From: Streptococcus uberis
GTDB lineage: Bacteria; Bacillota; Bacilli; Lactobacillales; Streptococcaceae
Reading direction: 5' to 3'
NCBI RefSeq assembly: GCF_000785785.1
Contig: NZ_JRQN01000003.1
Span: 1 to 64,000, forward strand
Length of the DNA stretch: 64,000 bases
Part shown: one piece after another, positions 32,109 through 41,987 of the stretch
Position numbering within the stretch: the first letter of the stretch is position 1
Layout of the letters: every line of letters starts with the position of its first letter
Translations under genes and position numbers: made by a program
The notes under the pieces: generated by a model
What the model saw: only the letters and a program-made list of their open reading frames with translations
What the model was told of the DNA's origin: nothing
Databases searched by the model: none

Positions 32109-32723
32109 TTAATCATGCAAACTTAATCCATCTCTGTCTGATAACCCCGCCCAAACCGCTATCATTTTGCCAATTTCATGATAGGGAGATAATGTTATCT
32201 TTATTGGGTTATTTGTGGAATTTTTTTCTACAATTAATAAATGATTTGCTTGTAATATCCCTTCACAGATATTTTCAATTTGAAAATGGAGGTCATTTAG
32301 TGCATAAATGAATTGAATAGGATTATTGTCACAAATTGGATCATTATTGCGAGCGATAGCCTTCATCTGGCCGACATAATTATTATTATATATTAAATTA
32401 AAGTCTGTGCATTCCCCTCTACTAATTATTTTTTCCCTTCCTTCAAAAGAATAACTTTCGAAAGCTTGTAACGGTTTTTCCACTTGCTTATCTTTAAGTG
32501 AAAGTATGATTGGCTTATCTAAGCTCATAATTAAACGATGATATCCAGTTAAATCAGAGAATTCAGATTGCGCTAATTCAACAGTTGCTGTTGATAAACG
32601 GTAGTCAAATTTTCGATTTTGGAAGTCACCTGTTTCAGGGAAAAGAAACAACTGTTTTGTTTTTCCCCCTGACCAGGTTGAACTATGGAAATCAGATTCA
32701 CTTAAAATTTTAATTTGTATCAT
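32109..32723 (-). CDS. hutD: HutD/Ves-family cupin protein
   Basis: A 204-residue HutD-family protein with a bicupin-like fold. It is recognisable from SSTWSGGKTKQLFLFPE near the start (W-SGG-T motif), the FDYRLSTATVE strand, GYHRLIMSLDKPI and the C-terminal ADHLLIVE-like segment. In other bacteria HutD accompanies hut genes and is thought to limit or sense pathway intermediates, but its biochemical role is unsettled. It starts 8 nt after the fhs stop with no real Shine-Dalgarno, so it is probably translationally coupled. Confidence 0.83.
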   Translation of the reverse strand: MIQIKILSESDFHSSTWSGGKTKQLFLFPETGDFQNRKFDYRLSTATVELAQSEFSDLTGYHRLIMSLDKPIILSLKDKQVEKPLQAFESYSFEGREKIISRGECTDFNLIYNNNYVGQMKAIARNNDPICDNNPIQFIYALNDLHFQIENICEGILQANHLLIVEKNSTNNPIKITLSPYHEIGKMIAVWAGLSDRDGLSLHD

Positions 32724-32731
32724 AGTATTTT

Positions 32732-34405
32732 TTAGAACAAACCAGTGATGTTGCCTTGGTCATCAATATCAATTTTTTCACTTGCTGGTACTTTAGGAAG
32801 TCCTGGCATTGTCATTACTGCACCAGTAAGTGCAACAATAAATCCAGCTCCTGCTGAAACTTTCAGATTAGAGATTTTAACTGTAAAGTCTTTTGGTGCA
32901 CCTAGTTTTTTAGCATCATCTGAAAATGAATATTGCGTTTTTGCCATACAGATTGGATAATTTCCAAAACCTAATCTTTCCAAATCATTCATTTCTCGTT
33001 TAGCTGCTGGTGTTAATGAAATTCCTTTACCACCATAAACTTTCGTAACAATTTTAGTTAATTTTGTTTCAATGCTGTCAGTTTCATCATAGACAAATGA
33101 GAAATTATTTTCTTTTTCTGCTAATGCAACAACCTTTTCAGCTAACTCAGCACCACCTGCTCCGCCATTTGCCCAAACGTCTGAAATAACAACATCGACA
33201 TGACGTTTTTCGCAAGCATCATAAACGGCTTTTAATTCAGCGTCGGTATCAAGTGGGAACTTATTAATCGCTACAACAACTGGTAAACCATAGACTTCTT
33301 GAATATTTTCTAAATGTTTATCTAAATTTGGGAGACCATCCAAGACTGCTTGGACATTTTCTGTACCTAAATCAGCTTTTGCTACACCACCATGCATTTT
33401 TAAAGCACGAATTGTAGCAACTAAAACAACTGCTGAAGGTCTAATACCAGAGAGACGGCATTTAATATCAATAAATTTTTCAGCGCCTAAGTCAGCTCCA
33501 AATCCAGCTTCAGTAACTGCATAATCTGCATATTTGAGGGCTAATTTAGTTGCTAAAACACTATTACAGCCATGTGCAATATTAGCAAATGGACCACCAT
33601 GGATTAAAGCAGGTGTGTGTTCAAGGGTTTGAACAATATTTGGATGAATAGCTTCTTTTAGGAGAGCTGCCATTGCACCTTCTGCTTTTAAATCATGTGC
33701 AGTAACGGGATCACCTTGAAAATTGTAACCAATAATAATTTTGCCTAAACGTTCTTTCAAATCTGAAATTGATTCTGATAAACATAAAATAGCCATGATT
33801 TCAGAAGCTACGGTAATGTCGTACCCATCTTCACGAGGAACACCATTTACTTTTCCTTGAAGGCCATTGACGATGTGGCGTAATTGCCGATCGTTCATGT
33901 CAACAACCCGTTTCCATGTGATGCGACGTGAATCAATACCTAATGTGTTCCCATGGTGAATATGATTATCAATTAAGGCAGCTAACAGGTTATTGGCAAT
34001 TCCGATAGCATGAAAATCACCTGTAAAGTGTAAGTTAATGTCTTCCATTGGAACAACCTGAGCATGGCCACCGCCAGCTGCCCCACCTTTTACTCCAAAG
34101 ACTGGCCCTAAAGAAGGTTCCCTAAGTGCAATTACAGCCTTTTTCCCAATATGTGATAAGGCATCTACCAAACCAACCGAAGTTGTTGTTTTACCTTCAC
34201 CAGCAGGTGTCGGTGAGATTGCTGTCACTAAAATTAACTTACCATCTTTTTTCTCTTTCAATGTAGCTAATTGTCTGGCATCAATTTTAGCCTTATATTT
34301 TCCATAGAGGGTTAAGGCATCTTCTTCAATACCAATTGATTGGGCCACATCAGTAATCGGACTCATGTCAACTGAATTTGCAATTTCAATATCTGATAGC
34401 ACCAT
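32732..34405 (-). CDS. fhs: Formate-tetrahydrofolate ligase
   Basis: A 557-residue cytosolic enzyme interconverting formate plus THF plus ATP and 10-formyl-THF. The nucleotide loop [12 protein letters not shown] (about 66-77) and the [10 protein letters not shown] and NIAHGCNS segments are intact. Here it follows ftcD and fchA. The formimino carbon of histidine can therefore be passed to THF and finally released as formate with ATP formation, or used for purines. AAGGAG precedes the ATG. Streptococci can carry a second fhs elsewhere; that cannot be judged from this window. Confidence 0.95.
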   Translation of the reverse strand: MVLSDIEIANSVDMSPITDVAQSIGIEEDALTLYGKYKAKIDARQLATLKEKKDGKLILVTAISPTPAGEGKTTTSVGLVDALSHIGKKAVIALREPSLGPVFGVKGGAAGGGHAQVVPMEDINLHFTGDFHAIGIANNLLAALIDNHIHHGNTLGIDSRRITWKRVVDMNDRQLRHIVNGLQGKVNGVPREDGYDITVASEIMAILCLSESISDLKERLGKIIIGYNFQGDPVTAHDLKAEGAMAALLKEAIHPNIVQTLEHTPALIHGGPFANIAHGCNSVLATKLALKYADYAVTEAGFGADLGAEKFIDIKCRLSGIRPSAVVLVATIRALKMHGGVAKADLGTENVQAVLDGLPNLDKHLENIQEVYGLPVVVAINKFPLDTDAELKAVYDACEKRHVDVVISDVWANGGAGGAELAEKVVALAEKENNFSFVYDETDSIETKLTKIVTKVYGGKGISLTPAAKREMNDLERLGFGNYPICMAKTQYSFSDDAKKLGAPKDFTVKISNLKVSAGAGFIVALTGAVMTMPGLPKVPASEKIDIDDQGNITGLF

Positions 34406-34416
34406 TTTTTCTCCTT

Positions 34417-35043
34417 TTATAAACTATGTAATACCTCTGTATAAATCTTATCGGCTAGTTGACAGCCTTCTTCCAAGATAGTTTGTCCTCTAGTTTTATA
34501 ACTATCTACAAACTCAGTATCCTTTATCCCAGCTAGGTTAATCAGAACATTTAACCACGCTCCTTGTAAACCAGCTTTTAAATTCAATGCCGCAACACCT
34601 AAATCACTTGCAGCATTAGTGTTTGAATGACCAACAGCTTTTTCTGTAACTTTAATAGCTTCAAGCATTTGTTCCATCATGCTAAAAGGTGATTTTGTAG
34701 CTTCCTTCAAGGCATTTTGCATTGCCTGTCTGCGAGCTAATTTATCATCATCAGTTTCCTTTGGCATATCAAATACTGCAGATACAAGGTTGAAAGCTTC
34801 TGTATCTTTATCAATAGCTGCTAAGAGGTCCATTTGTAATTGACTACTTGCTTCATGCACTGTTTTGATCAATGCTTCTTCATCAGCATATTTTTTCTTA
34901 CCAAGTGTTAATTCACAAACCATTTGGGTTAAAGAAATACCATTTGCAGCTGACAAAGCAGCTGCAGACCCTCCTCCAGGAGCTGGAGCATCTGATCCCA
35001 ATACCTGGGCAAATTCAAAGAGAGATAGATCGACTAATTTCAT
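34417..35043 (-). CDS. fchA: Formimidoyltetrahydrofolate cyclodeaminase
   Basis: A 208-residue all-helical cyclodeaminase converting 5-formimino-THF to 5,10-methenyl-THF and ammonia. The signature [17 protein letters not shown] (residues 20-36) and the four-helix pattern match the FTCD_C family. It sits between ftcD and fhs in the order of the pathway, 13 nt after ftcD. The bacterial protein is separate from FtcD, whereas the mammalian enzyme is fused. Confidence 0.93.
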   Translation of the reverse strand: MKLVDLSLFEFAQVLGSDAPAPGGGSAAALSAANGISLTQMVCELTLGKKKYADEEALIKTVHEASSQLQMDLLAAIDKDTEAFNLVSAVFDMPKETDDDKLARRQAMQNALKEATKSPFSMMEQMLEAIKVTEKAVGHSNTNAASDLGVAALNLKAGLQGAWLNVLINLAGIKDTEFVDSYKTRGQTILEEGCQLADKIYTEVLHSL

Positions 35044-35056
35044 GATAATAACCTCA

Positions 35057-35956
35057 TTACCCTAGTAGGTGGTTTTCTAGTACTTGTTTGTGATAGTCAA
35101 AGTCTTCGACTTGGAGATAATATTCTGCAACATCAACAAGCGCTTTAGCAGGTGCTAAGCCAATAATTTCAGAACCAATGACATTTACACCATAGCGACG
35201 TGCTTCAAATTTGATGGTTTCGAATGTACGATAAAGCGAGCATTTTTCGAAGTTAACCATGTTCATTGAAACTTGTGCAATATTACGGTCTTCAAGCATT
35301 AATCCAATACCTTTACAATATTTGTAACCGCCTGATGATCCACGAATAATCTTAGCAATATTTTTGGCAACATCTACATTGTCAGTATCTAGGTTTACGT
35401 TAAATGCGACTAATGGCATACGAGCTCCAATTGCAGTTACACCTGCTGTCGGATGGACTTTGCGTTCACCAAAGTCTGGTGCCCAGTCTTCTTCCAATAA
35501 TTTTTCAGGCATACCTTCAAATTGGCCTTTACGAACTTTAGCTAAATTTTGACGTTCTGGTCGGCTAGCAGAATCTTCATATAGGAAAATTGGAATATTG
35601 AGTTCACTATTTACACGTTCCGCAACTTTTTTAGAAATTTCTACACATTCTTCAGTCGTAATTTCTTTAATTGGAACAAAAGGACACACATCGGTTGCAC
35701 CCATTCGAGGATGTTCACCTTGATGTTTTGTCATATCAATAGTTTCACTGGCAAATTTTATCAATTGGAAAGCTACTTCTTGGATTGATTCTTCATCACC
35801 AACTAAGGTAAATACACTACGGTTGTGACTGGCATCTGATGAATAATCTAACAGGGTTACTCCAGCTACGCTTTTTGCTATTTTCACAAGACCATCAATG
35901 ACACCCTGATTACGACCTTCTGAAAAGTTAGGAATACATTCAACAATTTTTGACAT
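35057..35956 (-). CDS. ftcD: Glutamate formimidoyltransferase
   Basis: A 299-residue enzyme transferring the formimino group from formiminoglutamate to THF. ECIPNFSEGRN at the N-terminus, DYSSDASHNRSVFT with the catalytic-region His, and HPRMGATDVCPFVP are diagnostic. GAGGAGG precedes the ATG. A 134-bp gap with a perfect cre site separates it from hutU. Confidence 0.94.
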   Translation of the reverse strand: MSKIVECIPNFSEGRNQGVIDGLVKIAKSVAGVTLLDYSSDASHNRSVFTLVGDEESIQEVAFQLIKFASETIDMTKHQGEHPRMGATDVCPFVPIKEITTEECVEISKKVAERVNSELNIPIFLYEDSASRPERQNLAKVRKGQFEGMPEKLLEEDWAPDFGERKVHPTAGVTAIGARMPLVAFNVNLDTDNVDVAKNIAKIIRGSSGGYKYCKGIGLMLEDRNIAQVSMNMVNFEKCSLYRTFETIKFEARRYGVNVIGSEIIGLAPAKALVDVAEYYLQVEDFDYHKQVLENHLLG

Positions 35957-36003
35957 TTTTTCCTCCTCTAGTCAAAGTTATTGCATTTAATAAGCATCAC
36001 GTT

Positions 36004-36018
36004 TGTTACCGCTTACAT
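36004..36018 (-). promoter_or_regulatory. CcpA cre site between hutU and ftcD
   Basis: The minus strand reads ATGTAAGCGGTAACA, which matches the WTGNAANCGNWNNCW consensus at every position. It lies about 50 bp upstream of the ftcD start, where bound CcpA could block elongation from hutU or an internal promoter. Confidence 0.65.
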
Positions 36019-36042
36019 TTAGACGTAAAGAAATATCTATTT

Positions 36043-36080
36043 GAGAACCCAGCAACTAATTAACATTTTACTAGGTTCTC
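36043..36080 (-). repeat. Inverted repeat downstream of hutU
   Basis: GAGAACC (36043-36049) and GGTTCTC (36074-36080) with a 24-nt loop just after the hutU stop. No U-run follows on the minus strand, so it is a processing or stability hairpin at best. Confidence 0.35.
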
Positions 36081-36090
36081 TTATAGATTA

Positions 36091-38121
36091 CTATTTAAAT
36101 AATTTTGCTACTGAATCTTTAATTAAATCTTCGTCAGTTAGATATGGAATGGTAATATGATCTGTACCTTCATGCAGACGATTGTATTCAATTGCTGTTT
36201 CAATGGCATGATCATTTCGTGCCCAGTTACGTCTTGCAACACCACCCATAGTGTCCCAAGCAATGGCAGATTTAATAATTTCGTCAATCCGTTCACTACC
36301 ATCCAAGACAAGTCCAAAACCACCGTTGATAGCTTTACCAATACCAGTACCACCACCATTATGGAGAGCAACTAAACTCATACCACGCGCAGCATTACCA
36401 GCATAACATTGGACAGCCATATCAGCACAAATATTTGAGCCATCTTTGATATTAGAAGTTTCACGGAATGGTGAATCGGTACCAGATACGTCATGGTGGT
36501 CACGACCAATCATGACTGGGCCAATTTTACCTTCACGAACTAATTCATTAAATTTAAGAGCTATATTAACACGACCCATACAATCTTGATAAAGGATACG
36601 TGCTTGTGTTCCAACAACTAATTTATTCTTTTCAGCATCGCGAATCCAGTTGTAATTATCACGATCTTGATAACGACGATTTGGATCAATTGCTTCCATA
36701 GCTGCATGGTCAGTAGCAACTAAATCTTCGTGTTTACCACTCAAACAACACCAACGGAATGGACCATAACCATAGTCAAATAACATTGGACCCATGATAT
36801 CTTCAACATATGAAGGCCAAATAAAGCCATCTTTATCATCACGCCCATTTTTTGAAATTTCCATAACACCTGAATCAAATACTGATTTCATGAAGGCATT
36901 ACCATAGTCGAAGAAGTAGGTTCCGTTACTTGTTAATTCTTTGATAGCTTTGAAGTGACGACCTAAAGTTTCATCAACCATTTCAATGAATTTATCTTTA
37001 TCTTCAGCTAAAAGTTTAGTCCGTTCGTCAAAAGTGATACCCACAGGGCAATAACCACCATCATAAACATTATGACAAGATGTTTGGTCTGATAACAAAT
37101 CAACGTGAATATGTTCTTTATTGACATATTCTAATAAGTCAACAATATTTCCGTGGTAAGCAATTGATGTAGTTTCTTTTGCTTCTTGAGCTTTTTGGGC
37201 TAATTGCAGAGCTTCCTCAGGACTTTCTGCGATTTGGCTTACCCACCCCTGTGAATGACGAGTTTCGATACGTGAAGCGTCTACTTCGGCAATAATTGCA
37301 ACTGCTTTTGCAATCTCAGCAGCTTTACCTTGAGCACCACTCATACCACCAAGACCAGAAGAAATAAATAATTTACCAGTCAAATCACCATCATCGGCAA
37401 CACCTAATTTAAGACGACCAGCATTTAGTAAGGTATTAAATGTACCATGGACAATACCTTGTGGGCCAATGTACATCCAACCACCAGCTGTCATTTGACC
37501 ATAATTAGTAACACCCATTTCTTCAGCAATTTCCCAGTCTTTCATGTTGTCATATTCACCTACTAAGAGGCCATTAGTAATGATAACACGTGGAGCTTCT
37601 GGTTTAGATTTGAACAATCCTAATGGGTGACCTGACTCAACAACCAATGTTTGTTCATCTGTCATCACTTCCAAGTATTTCTTAATCAAATTGTATTGTA
37701 ACCAGTTGGCACAAACTGAACCAGTTTCACCATAAGTTACTAATTCATAAGGGTATAATGCAATTTCAAAGGACAAGTTATTATCAATCATCACTTGCAT
37801 CGCTTTGGCAGCTGTGCTATTTCCTTTATAGTCATCAATTGGTTTGCCATAGATTCTTTCATTTGGACGCCATCTGTAAGCATAGATACGGCCCCGAGTT
37901 TTTAATTCTTCAAGAAATTCTGGAATCACTTCCTCATGGAATTTTTTAGGGACATAACGCAAGGCATTTTTTAGTGCTGTTTCAGTTTGTTCCTGAGTTA
38001 AGCGGAACCCTCTATCTGGAGCACGACGGATACCTTCCTCAAATACTGTTTTTTCTGGCAATACATCATCCAGTTTTACAGTCATAGCAGCTGCAATGTC
38101 AGCTTCACTATAAGTTGTCAT
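36091..38121 (-). CDS. hutU: Urocanate hydratase
   Basis: A 676-residue NAD+-dependent urocanase, second step of histidine degradation, urocanate to imidazolone propionate. LFISSGLGGMSGAQGKAA is the NAD-binding region, and YDGGYCPVGITFDER with GRDHHDVSGTDSPFRET belong to the active site. This is the longer Gram-positive form. CTGAGGAGG precedes the ATG. It is the first gene of the minus-strand hut operon and divergent from hutI, with 207 bp between them. Confidence 0.96.
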   Translation of the reverse strand: MTTYSEADIAAAMTVKLDDVLPEKTVFEEGIRRAPDRGFRLTQEQTETALKNALRYVPKKFHEEVIPEFLEELKTRGRIYAYRWRPNERIYGKPIDDYKGNSTAAKAMQVMIDNNLSFEIALYPYELVTYGETGSVCANWLQYNLIKKYLEVMTDEQTLVVESGHPLGLFKSKPEAPRVIITNGLLVGEYDNMKDWEIAEEMGVTNYGQMTAGGWMYIGPQGIVHGTFNTLLNAGRLKLGVADDGDLTGKLFISSGLGGMSGAQGKAAEIAKAVAIIAEVDASRIETRHSQGWVSQIAESPEEALQLAQKAQEAKETTSIAYHGNIVDLLEYVNKEHIHVDLLSDQTSCHNVYDGGYCPVGITFDERTKLLAEDKDKFIEMVDETLGRHFKAIKELTSNGTYFFDYGNAFMKSVFDSGVMEISKNGRDDKDGFIWPSYVEDIMGPMLFDYGYGPFRWCCLSGKHEDLVATDHAAMEAIDPNRRYQDRDNYNWIRDAEKNKLVVGTQARILYQDCMGRVNIALKFNELVREGKIGPVMIGRDHHDVSGTDSPFRETSNIKDGSNICADMAVQCYAGNAARGMSLVALHNGGGTGIGKAINGGFGLVLDGSERIDEIIKSAIAWDTMGGVARRNWARNDHAIETAIEYNRLHEGTDHITIPYLTDEDLIKDSVAKLFK

Positions 38122-38186
38122 AGAAAAACCTCCTCAGTTTTTTCATCTTTTTGATGTTTTATTTTCACTTGTAGTGTAAAATACTA

Positions 38187-38196
38187 TCGTCGACGA
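38187..38196. promoter_or_regulatory. Palindrome in the hutU/hutI intergenic region
   Basis: A perfect GC-containing palindrome TCGTCGACGA in very AT-rich DNA, about 65 bp before hutU and 130 bp before hutI. It lies next to possible hutU -10 elements (TATTTT or TACACT). A regulator site is plausible but unproven. Confidence 0.4.
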
Positions 38197-38276
38197 AATG
38201 TCACTTTTTGAGATATTTTTAACAAATAATTCAAAATTTTTATTTTTCTATTTTTTTGACAAAAATTAGACGGTTT

Positions 38277-38307
38277 TTAACTACTATTTAGATGATAGAT
38301 ATATAAT
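38277..38307 (+). promoter_or_regulatory. Putative hutI promoter
   Basis: -35 TTAACT (38277-38282), 17-bp spacer, -10 TATATA (38300-38305), overlapping a TATAAT. The start codon is at 38329 with AAAGGAG. Confidence 0.5.
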
Positions 38308-38328
38308 AGAGAAAAAGGAGAATAAAAT

Positions 38329-39596
38329 ATGTCTGCTGATTTACTGTTAGTTCATTTCGATCAAGTCTTTTGCCCACAGGACATGGGACATCCACTCTTT
38401 GGCGATCAAATGAAAAATGCTCAAATATTAGACGATGGCTTTATTGCTATCAAAGACGGAAAAATTTTAGCTGTCGGTTCTGGCCAACCTGATTCAGATT
38501 TAATAGGTCCAGCGACTAAAGTTAAATCATATGAAGGAAAAATTGCTACACCTGGACTGATTGACTGTCATACGCATTTAGTTTATGGCGGAAGCCGCGA
38601 GCATGAATTTGCTAAAAAACTAAATGGTGTTTCCTATCTAGATATTCTAGCTCAAGGTGGAGGGATTCTTAGCACCGTCAAAGCAACTCGCCAAGCTGAT
38701 TTTGATACACTTTATCAAAAATCGGCACAACTATTAGATTATATGCTTTTACATGGAACAACTACTGTTGAAGCCAAAAGTGGCTATGGTTTAAATTGGG
38801 AAACTGAATTACGCCAATTACAAGTTGTTAAACAATTAAATGCTGACCATCAAATTGACTTAGTTTCAACTTTTATGGCTGCTCATGCTATTCCAACAGA
38901 GTATAAAGGACATTCTCAAGACTATTTAGAGCACATTGTTAATGACATGCTCCCAAAAGTTAAAGAAGAAAACCTAGCTGAGTTCTGTGATATCTTCTGT
39001 GAAAAAGGGGTATTTACAGCTGATGAATCTCGCTATTTATTATCAAAAGCAAAAGAGCTTGGCTTTAAGTTGCGTATCCATGCTGATGAGATTGAGTCAA
39101 TTGGTGGTGTTGATGTTGCTGCTGAACTTGAAGCAGTTTCTGCAGAACATTTAATGATGGCAACGGATCAAGCATTGCAAAAATGGCGCAAGCCAAAGTT
39201 ATTGGTAACCTCCTTCCAGCAACAACCTTTAGTTTAATGGAAGATACCTATGCACCAGCTAAAAAAATGATTGATGCAGGTATGGCAATCACTTTATCAA
39301 CAGATAGTAATCCTGGTTCTTGCCCAACTGCCAATATCCAATTTGTCATGCAATTAGGTTGCTTTATGATGCGACTTACCCCAATTGAAGTCTTAAACGC
39401 CGTAACGATTAATGCTGCTTACTCCGTAAATAGACAAGAATCAATTGGAAGTTTTGATAAAGGCAAATTAGCTGACATTGCAATCTTTAATGCCAATAAT
39501 ATTGATTACCCATTCTACTTCTTTGCCACAAATCTTATTCACCAAGTCTATAAAAATGGTAAATTAGTCGTCAAAGAAGGCCATATTGCACACTAA
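38329..39596 (+). pseudogene. hutI: Imidazolonepropionase, one-base frameshift
   Basis: An amidohydrolase-family enzyme for the third hut step, imidazolone propionate to formiminoglutamate. The metal site [29 protein letters not shown] and [10 protein letters not shown] are in the first frame. At about 39172 the frame breaks (GATCAAGCATTGC present, GATCAAGGCATTGC expected). The second frame continues [27 protein letters not shown] and the C-terminus. Restored length is 422 residues, typical for HutI. If the break were real, the pathway would stop at imidazolone propionate although all other genes are intact, so a sequence error is more likely. Confidence 0.88.
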
Positions 39597-39599
39597 GTC

Positions 39600-39637
39600 A
39601 AAAGACATTTACGGAAGCTTCGTAAATGTCTTTTTTG
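39600..39637 (+). terminator. hutI terminator
   Basis: A 14-bp stem AAAAGACATTTACG (39600-39613) / CGTAAATGTCTTTT (39621-39634) and T-run. Confidence 0.92.
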
Positions 39638-39710
39638 TGTCTCAAGCATTAGTGACGACTCTTTTCTTAAATGTGATACAATAGTGGAAATACGAAATAA
39701 AGGAGTTTCA

Positions 39711-40745
39711 ATGACTGATCTCAGTAGAGAAGCTATTATTTGCCAACGAATTTTCAATAACGGCCTTCAAGATAAATTGACATCCATTGCCAGTCTCTTA
39801 AGTCAATCTCTCGGAATCCAGGCCCAGTATATCAATCATGCTTTGTTCAATATATCGACCCGACTTGACCCTAAGTATTTCCACTCCTTTTCCGAGTTAG
39901 AGCAAACGAGTATTTTAGCTTGGGGACAAAGACAAACCTACCATTTTTATCAAAATGAAACGTGGCAAGATATTGTTACTTTCCTAGCCGAACAACCACT
40001 GTGGCCAGAAAAAGTCCTAACAGAAGCTGGAATTAACCTACCATTAGTCAGCAAAAAACTCGAAAAGTTCCTAGACACCAAACGAACACGTCAAGAAGTA
40101 CTTGATTTTTTTGATGATGATAGTAACACACTTTTTCAATGGGGCGCCCTCTTCCTTCTTCATTCTCGTCAAGGTCAACTCTATCATACCTGGACAAGTC
40201 AAAATGTCCGCTATGTCCACTGGCAAAAATTGAACCTTTCGACACCTGCACCTCCTCTTATGGAATTGCTACTGCACCGCTATTTTGCCTTTTATGGACC
40301 AGCGACTTTAGCTGATGCCGCACATTTCTTCGGTCTTAAGCAAAGCCATTTATCAAAAATACCACTGAACAATTTGCAAACGACCACTTATCAAGGAAAG
40401 ACCTACTACTTTGAGACCTATCATGAAGAGGCTCGTCTACCAGAAATTGTCGTTCTGGGAAAATTCGATCCCTTGCTAATTGCCTATGCTAATAAGGATG
40501 TGCTCATCAACAAGGAAAAGCAAGCCAAGGTTTGGAAAAAAGCTGGACAAATTTCAGCCATTATATTAAAAAATGGGCAACTAGCTGCAACTTGGACCTT
40601 TTCAAATAAAAAACGTGACATTAGTTTTACTGTAGAAGTTCATGACAAGTTATTAAAAAAAGACAAAAAGAAAATTGAATCTGTATTTACTAATTACTGT
40701 CGACAAATGAATAAGCCACTTAAATCTATCAATTATCTAGAGTAG
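39711..40745 (+). CDS. AlkZ-like winged-helix DNA glycosylase (HTH_42)
   Basis: A 344-residue member of the HTH_42/YcaQ superfamily, whose characterised members unhook interstrand crosslinks or excise bulky alkyl lesions. The GIQAQ stretch near residue 39 corresponds to the QxQ catalytic motif of the AlkZ-like branch. Three winged-helix units and a C-terminal beta domain (EIVVLGKFDPLLIAY) are suggested. The start is ATG 39711 with AAAGGAG; the ATG at 39684 lacks a site. Biochemical activity is inferred from the family. Confidence 0.72.
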   Translation: MTDLSREAIICQRIFNNGLQDKLTSIASLLSQSLGIQAQYINHALFNISTRLDPKYFHSFSELEQTSILAWGQRQTYHFYQNETWQDIVTFLAEQPLWPEKVLTEAGINLPLVSKKLEKFLDTKRTRQEVLDFFDDDSNTLFQWGALFLLHSRQGQLYHTWTSQNVRYVHWQKLNLSTPAPPLMELLLHRYFAFYGPATLADAAHFFGLKQSHLSKIPLNNLQTTTYQGKTYYFETYHEEARLPEIVVLGKFDPLLIAYANKDVLINKEKQAKVWKKAGQISAIILKNGQLAATWTFSNKKRDISFTVEVHDKLLKKDKKKIESVFTNYCRQMNKPLKSINYLE

Positions 40746-40779
40746 ATTCATATACCTTACAATAATAATGGAGGAAATC

Positions 40780-40920
40780 ATGAAAAAAGAATACATTAGC
40801 TACCTATCCGGCACCATTTTCCTAATCTATGGTTTAGCCAATCATAAACTGATTTTTACTATTTTAGCTATTGCTTTAATAATTATTGGCTATGCCGATC
40901 ATCTAAAAACAAAAAAATAA
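40780..40920 (+). CDS. 46-residue membrane micro-protein
   Basis: Begins ATG 40780 with a very good GGAGG site 5-6 nt upstream and ends at 40920. The sequence is MKKEYISYLSGT followed by two hydrophobic helices (IFLIYGLAN and ILAIALIIIGYAD) and a basic tail HLKTKK. It is 34 nt after the glycosylase gene and probably co-transcribed. I do not recognise the family. Confidence 0.6.
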   Translation: MKKEYISYLSGTIFLIYGLANHKLIFTILAIALIIIGYADHLKTKK

Positions 40921-40926
40921 CTTACA

Positions 40927-41948
40927 TTATCTTCTAATAAAAAGTTTTGTCAAAATAAATGTACCTACGATGGCAATCACTCCTGTTAGTAAAATCGCTA
41001 TTACTTGTGGCCAAAAATGTTTTGGTAATAAAACGACCAGGAAGATACTTCCACAAAAACCGCCAATTCCATTAATCGCAAAAGAATTAACACTATCATT
41101 CGCAGCAAATTTTTGTCCATATGAAGTGGTAAATAGGTAAGTTATTAAACTTGAAATACCACAAATAATGACCATCTGTAAGGTATTGACATAGCCTACA
41201 CCTACTGTACTTGTTACCAGTCCAACGATGACCCCATCAAGTAGTGAACTAGTTATTTCTTTTTTGTTTTTATAATACGACAGAATGGTCCAAGTAGATC
41301 CGCCAATAATTATAGCCAAAAGTGTATTTAACAGTACAAGAGCTGCTTGATTATTCCAACCACCAGCAGATCCCATATTAAAACCAAACCAACCAAATGA
41401 GATAAAAATCATCCCCAAAAATTGAAAGACATCATCATTTTTTCTGTAGTAATTGGCTTTTGTTTTACTTGTTTAGCTAATACAAGAGCTGAAAGTCCCG
41501 CAGCTAAATGGACTACTAGACCACCTGAAAAATCTAAAACACCAAGTTGAAATAAAAAACTATCCTTATTCCAGATAAGAAACGCTAAAGGACAATAGAC
41601 CAGAAAGACCCATGAAAAAACAAGCAATAATAAGTTTTTCGTTTGTATTCTGTCGATGGCTGCGCCAATAAACATAAGAACAGCATAAAGGCAAAAACAA
41701 AGCTGAAAAAGCATTTGACTAATTCTAGTCTTATCCAGGTTTGCTGTCAAACTGAAAATAGTTGACACTCTTTGCTCAAAAGTTAAAAAATAGGCCCCTA
41801 GAAACCAAGCCAAACAGGTTACCACTATCACTAAGGTATAACGATAAATGATCGTCGTCCATAAGCTATGATTGATAACTGCCAGATAAGAAAAAGCAAG
41901 GCCAAAAATCATTAACCACATCGTCAAAATACAAACCAATAAAAACAT
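40927..41948 (-). pseudogene. Amt-like ammonium transporter, one-base frameshift, divergent pore
   Basis: A polytopic protein of the Amt/Rh superfamily. LDFSGGLVVHLAAG corresponds to the conserved Asp/first pore His motif, and ISFGWFGFNMGSAGG, ALVLLNTLLA and DSVNSFAINGIGG follow in the proper order. The frame breaks in an A5 tract (41417-41421, one base short of FNFLGMIF). Restored length is 340 residues, shorter than most Amt proteins. Where other Amt proteins have the second pore His, this one reads ING. I use ATG 41948 (MFLLVCIL) because AAAGGA fits it better than the ATG at 41957. No GlnK gene is adjacent. Transport activity is uncertain. Confidence 0.68.
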
Positions 41949-41987
41949 GTAGCACATCCTTTACAAAAAAAATTTCTTTGGTATCCT

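Noticed and set aside
36043-36080. Inverted repeat after hutU as an intrinsic terminator
   Set aside because: Loop of 24 nt and no U-run in the direction of transcription.
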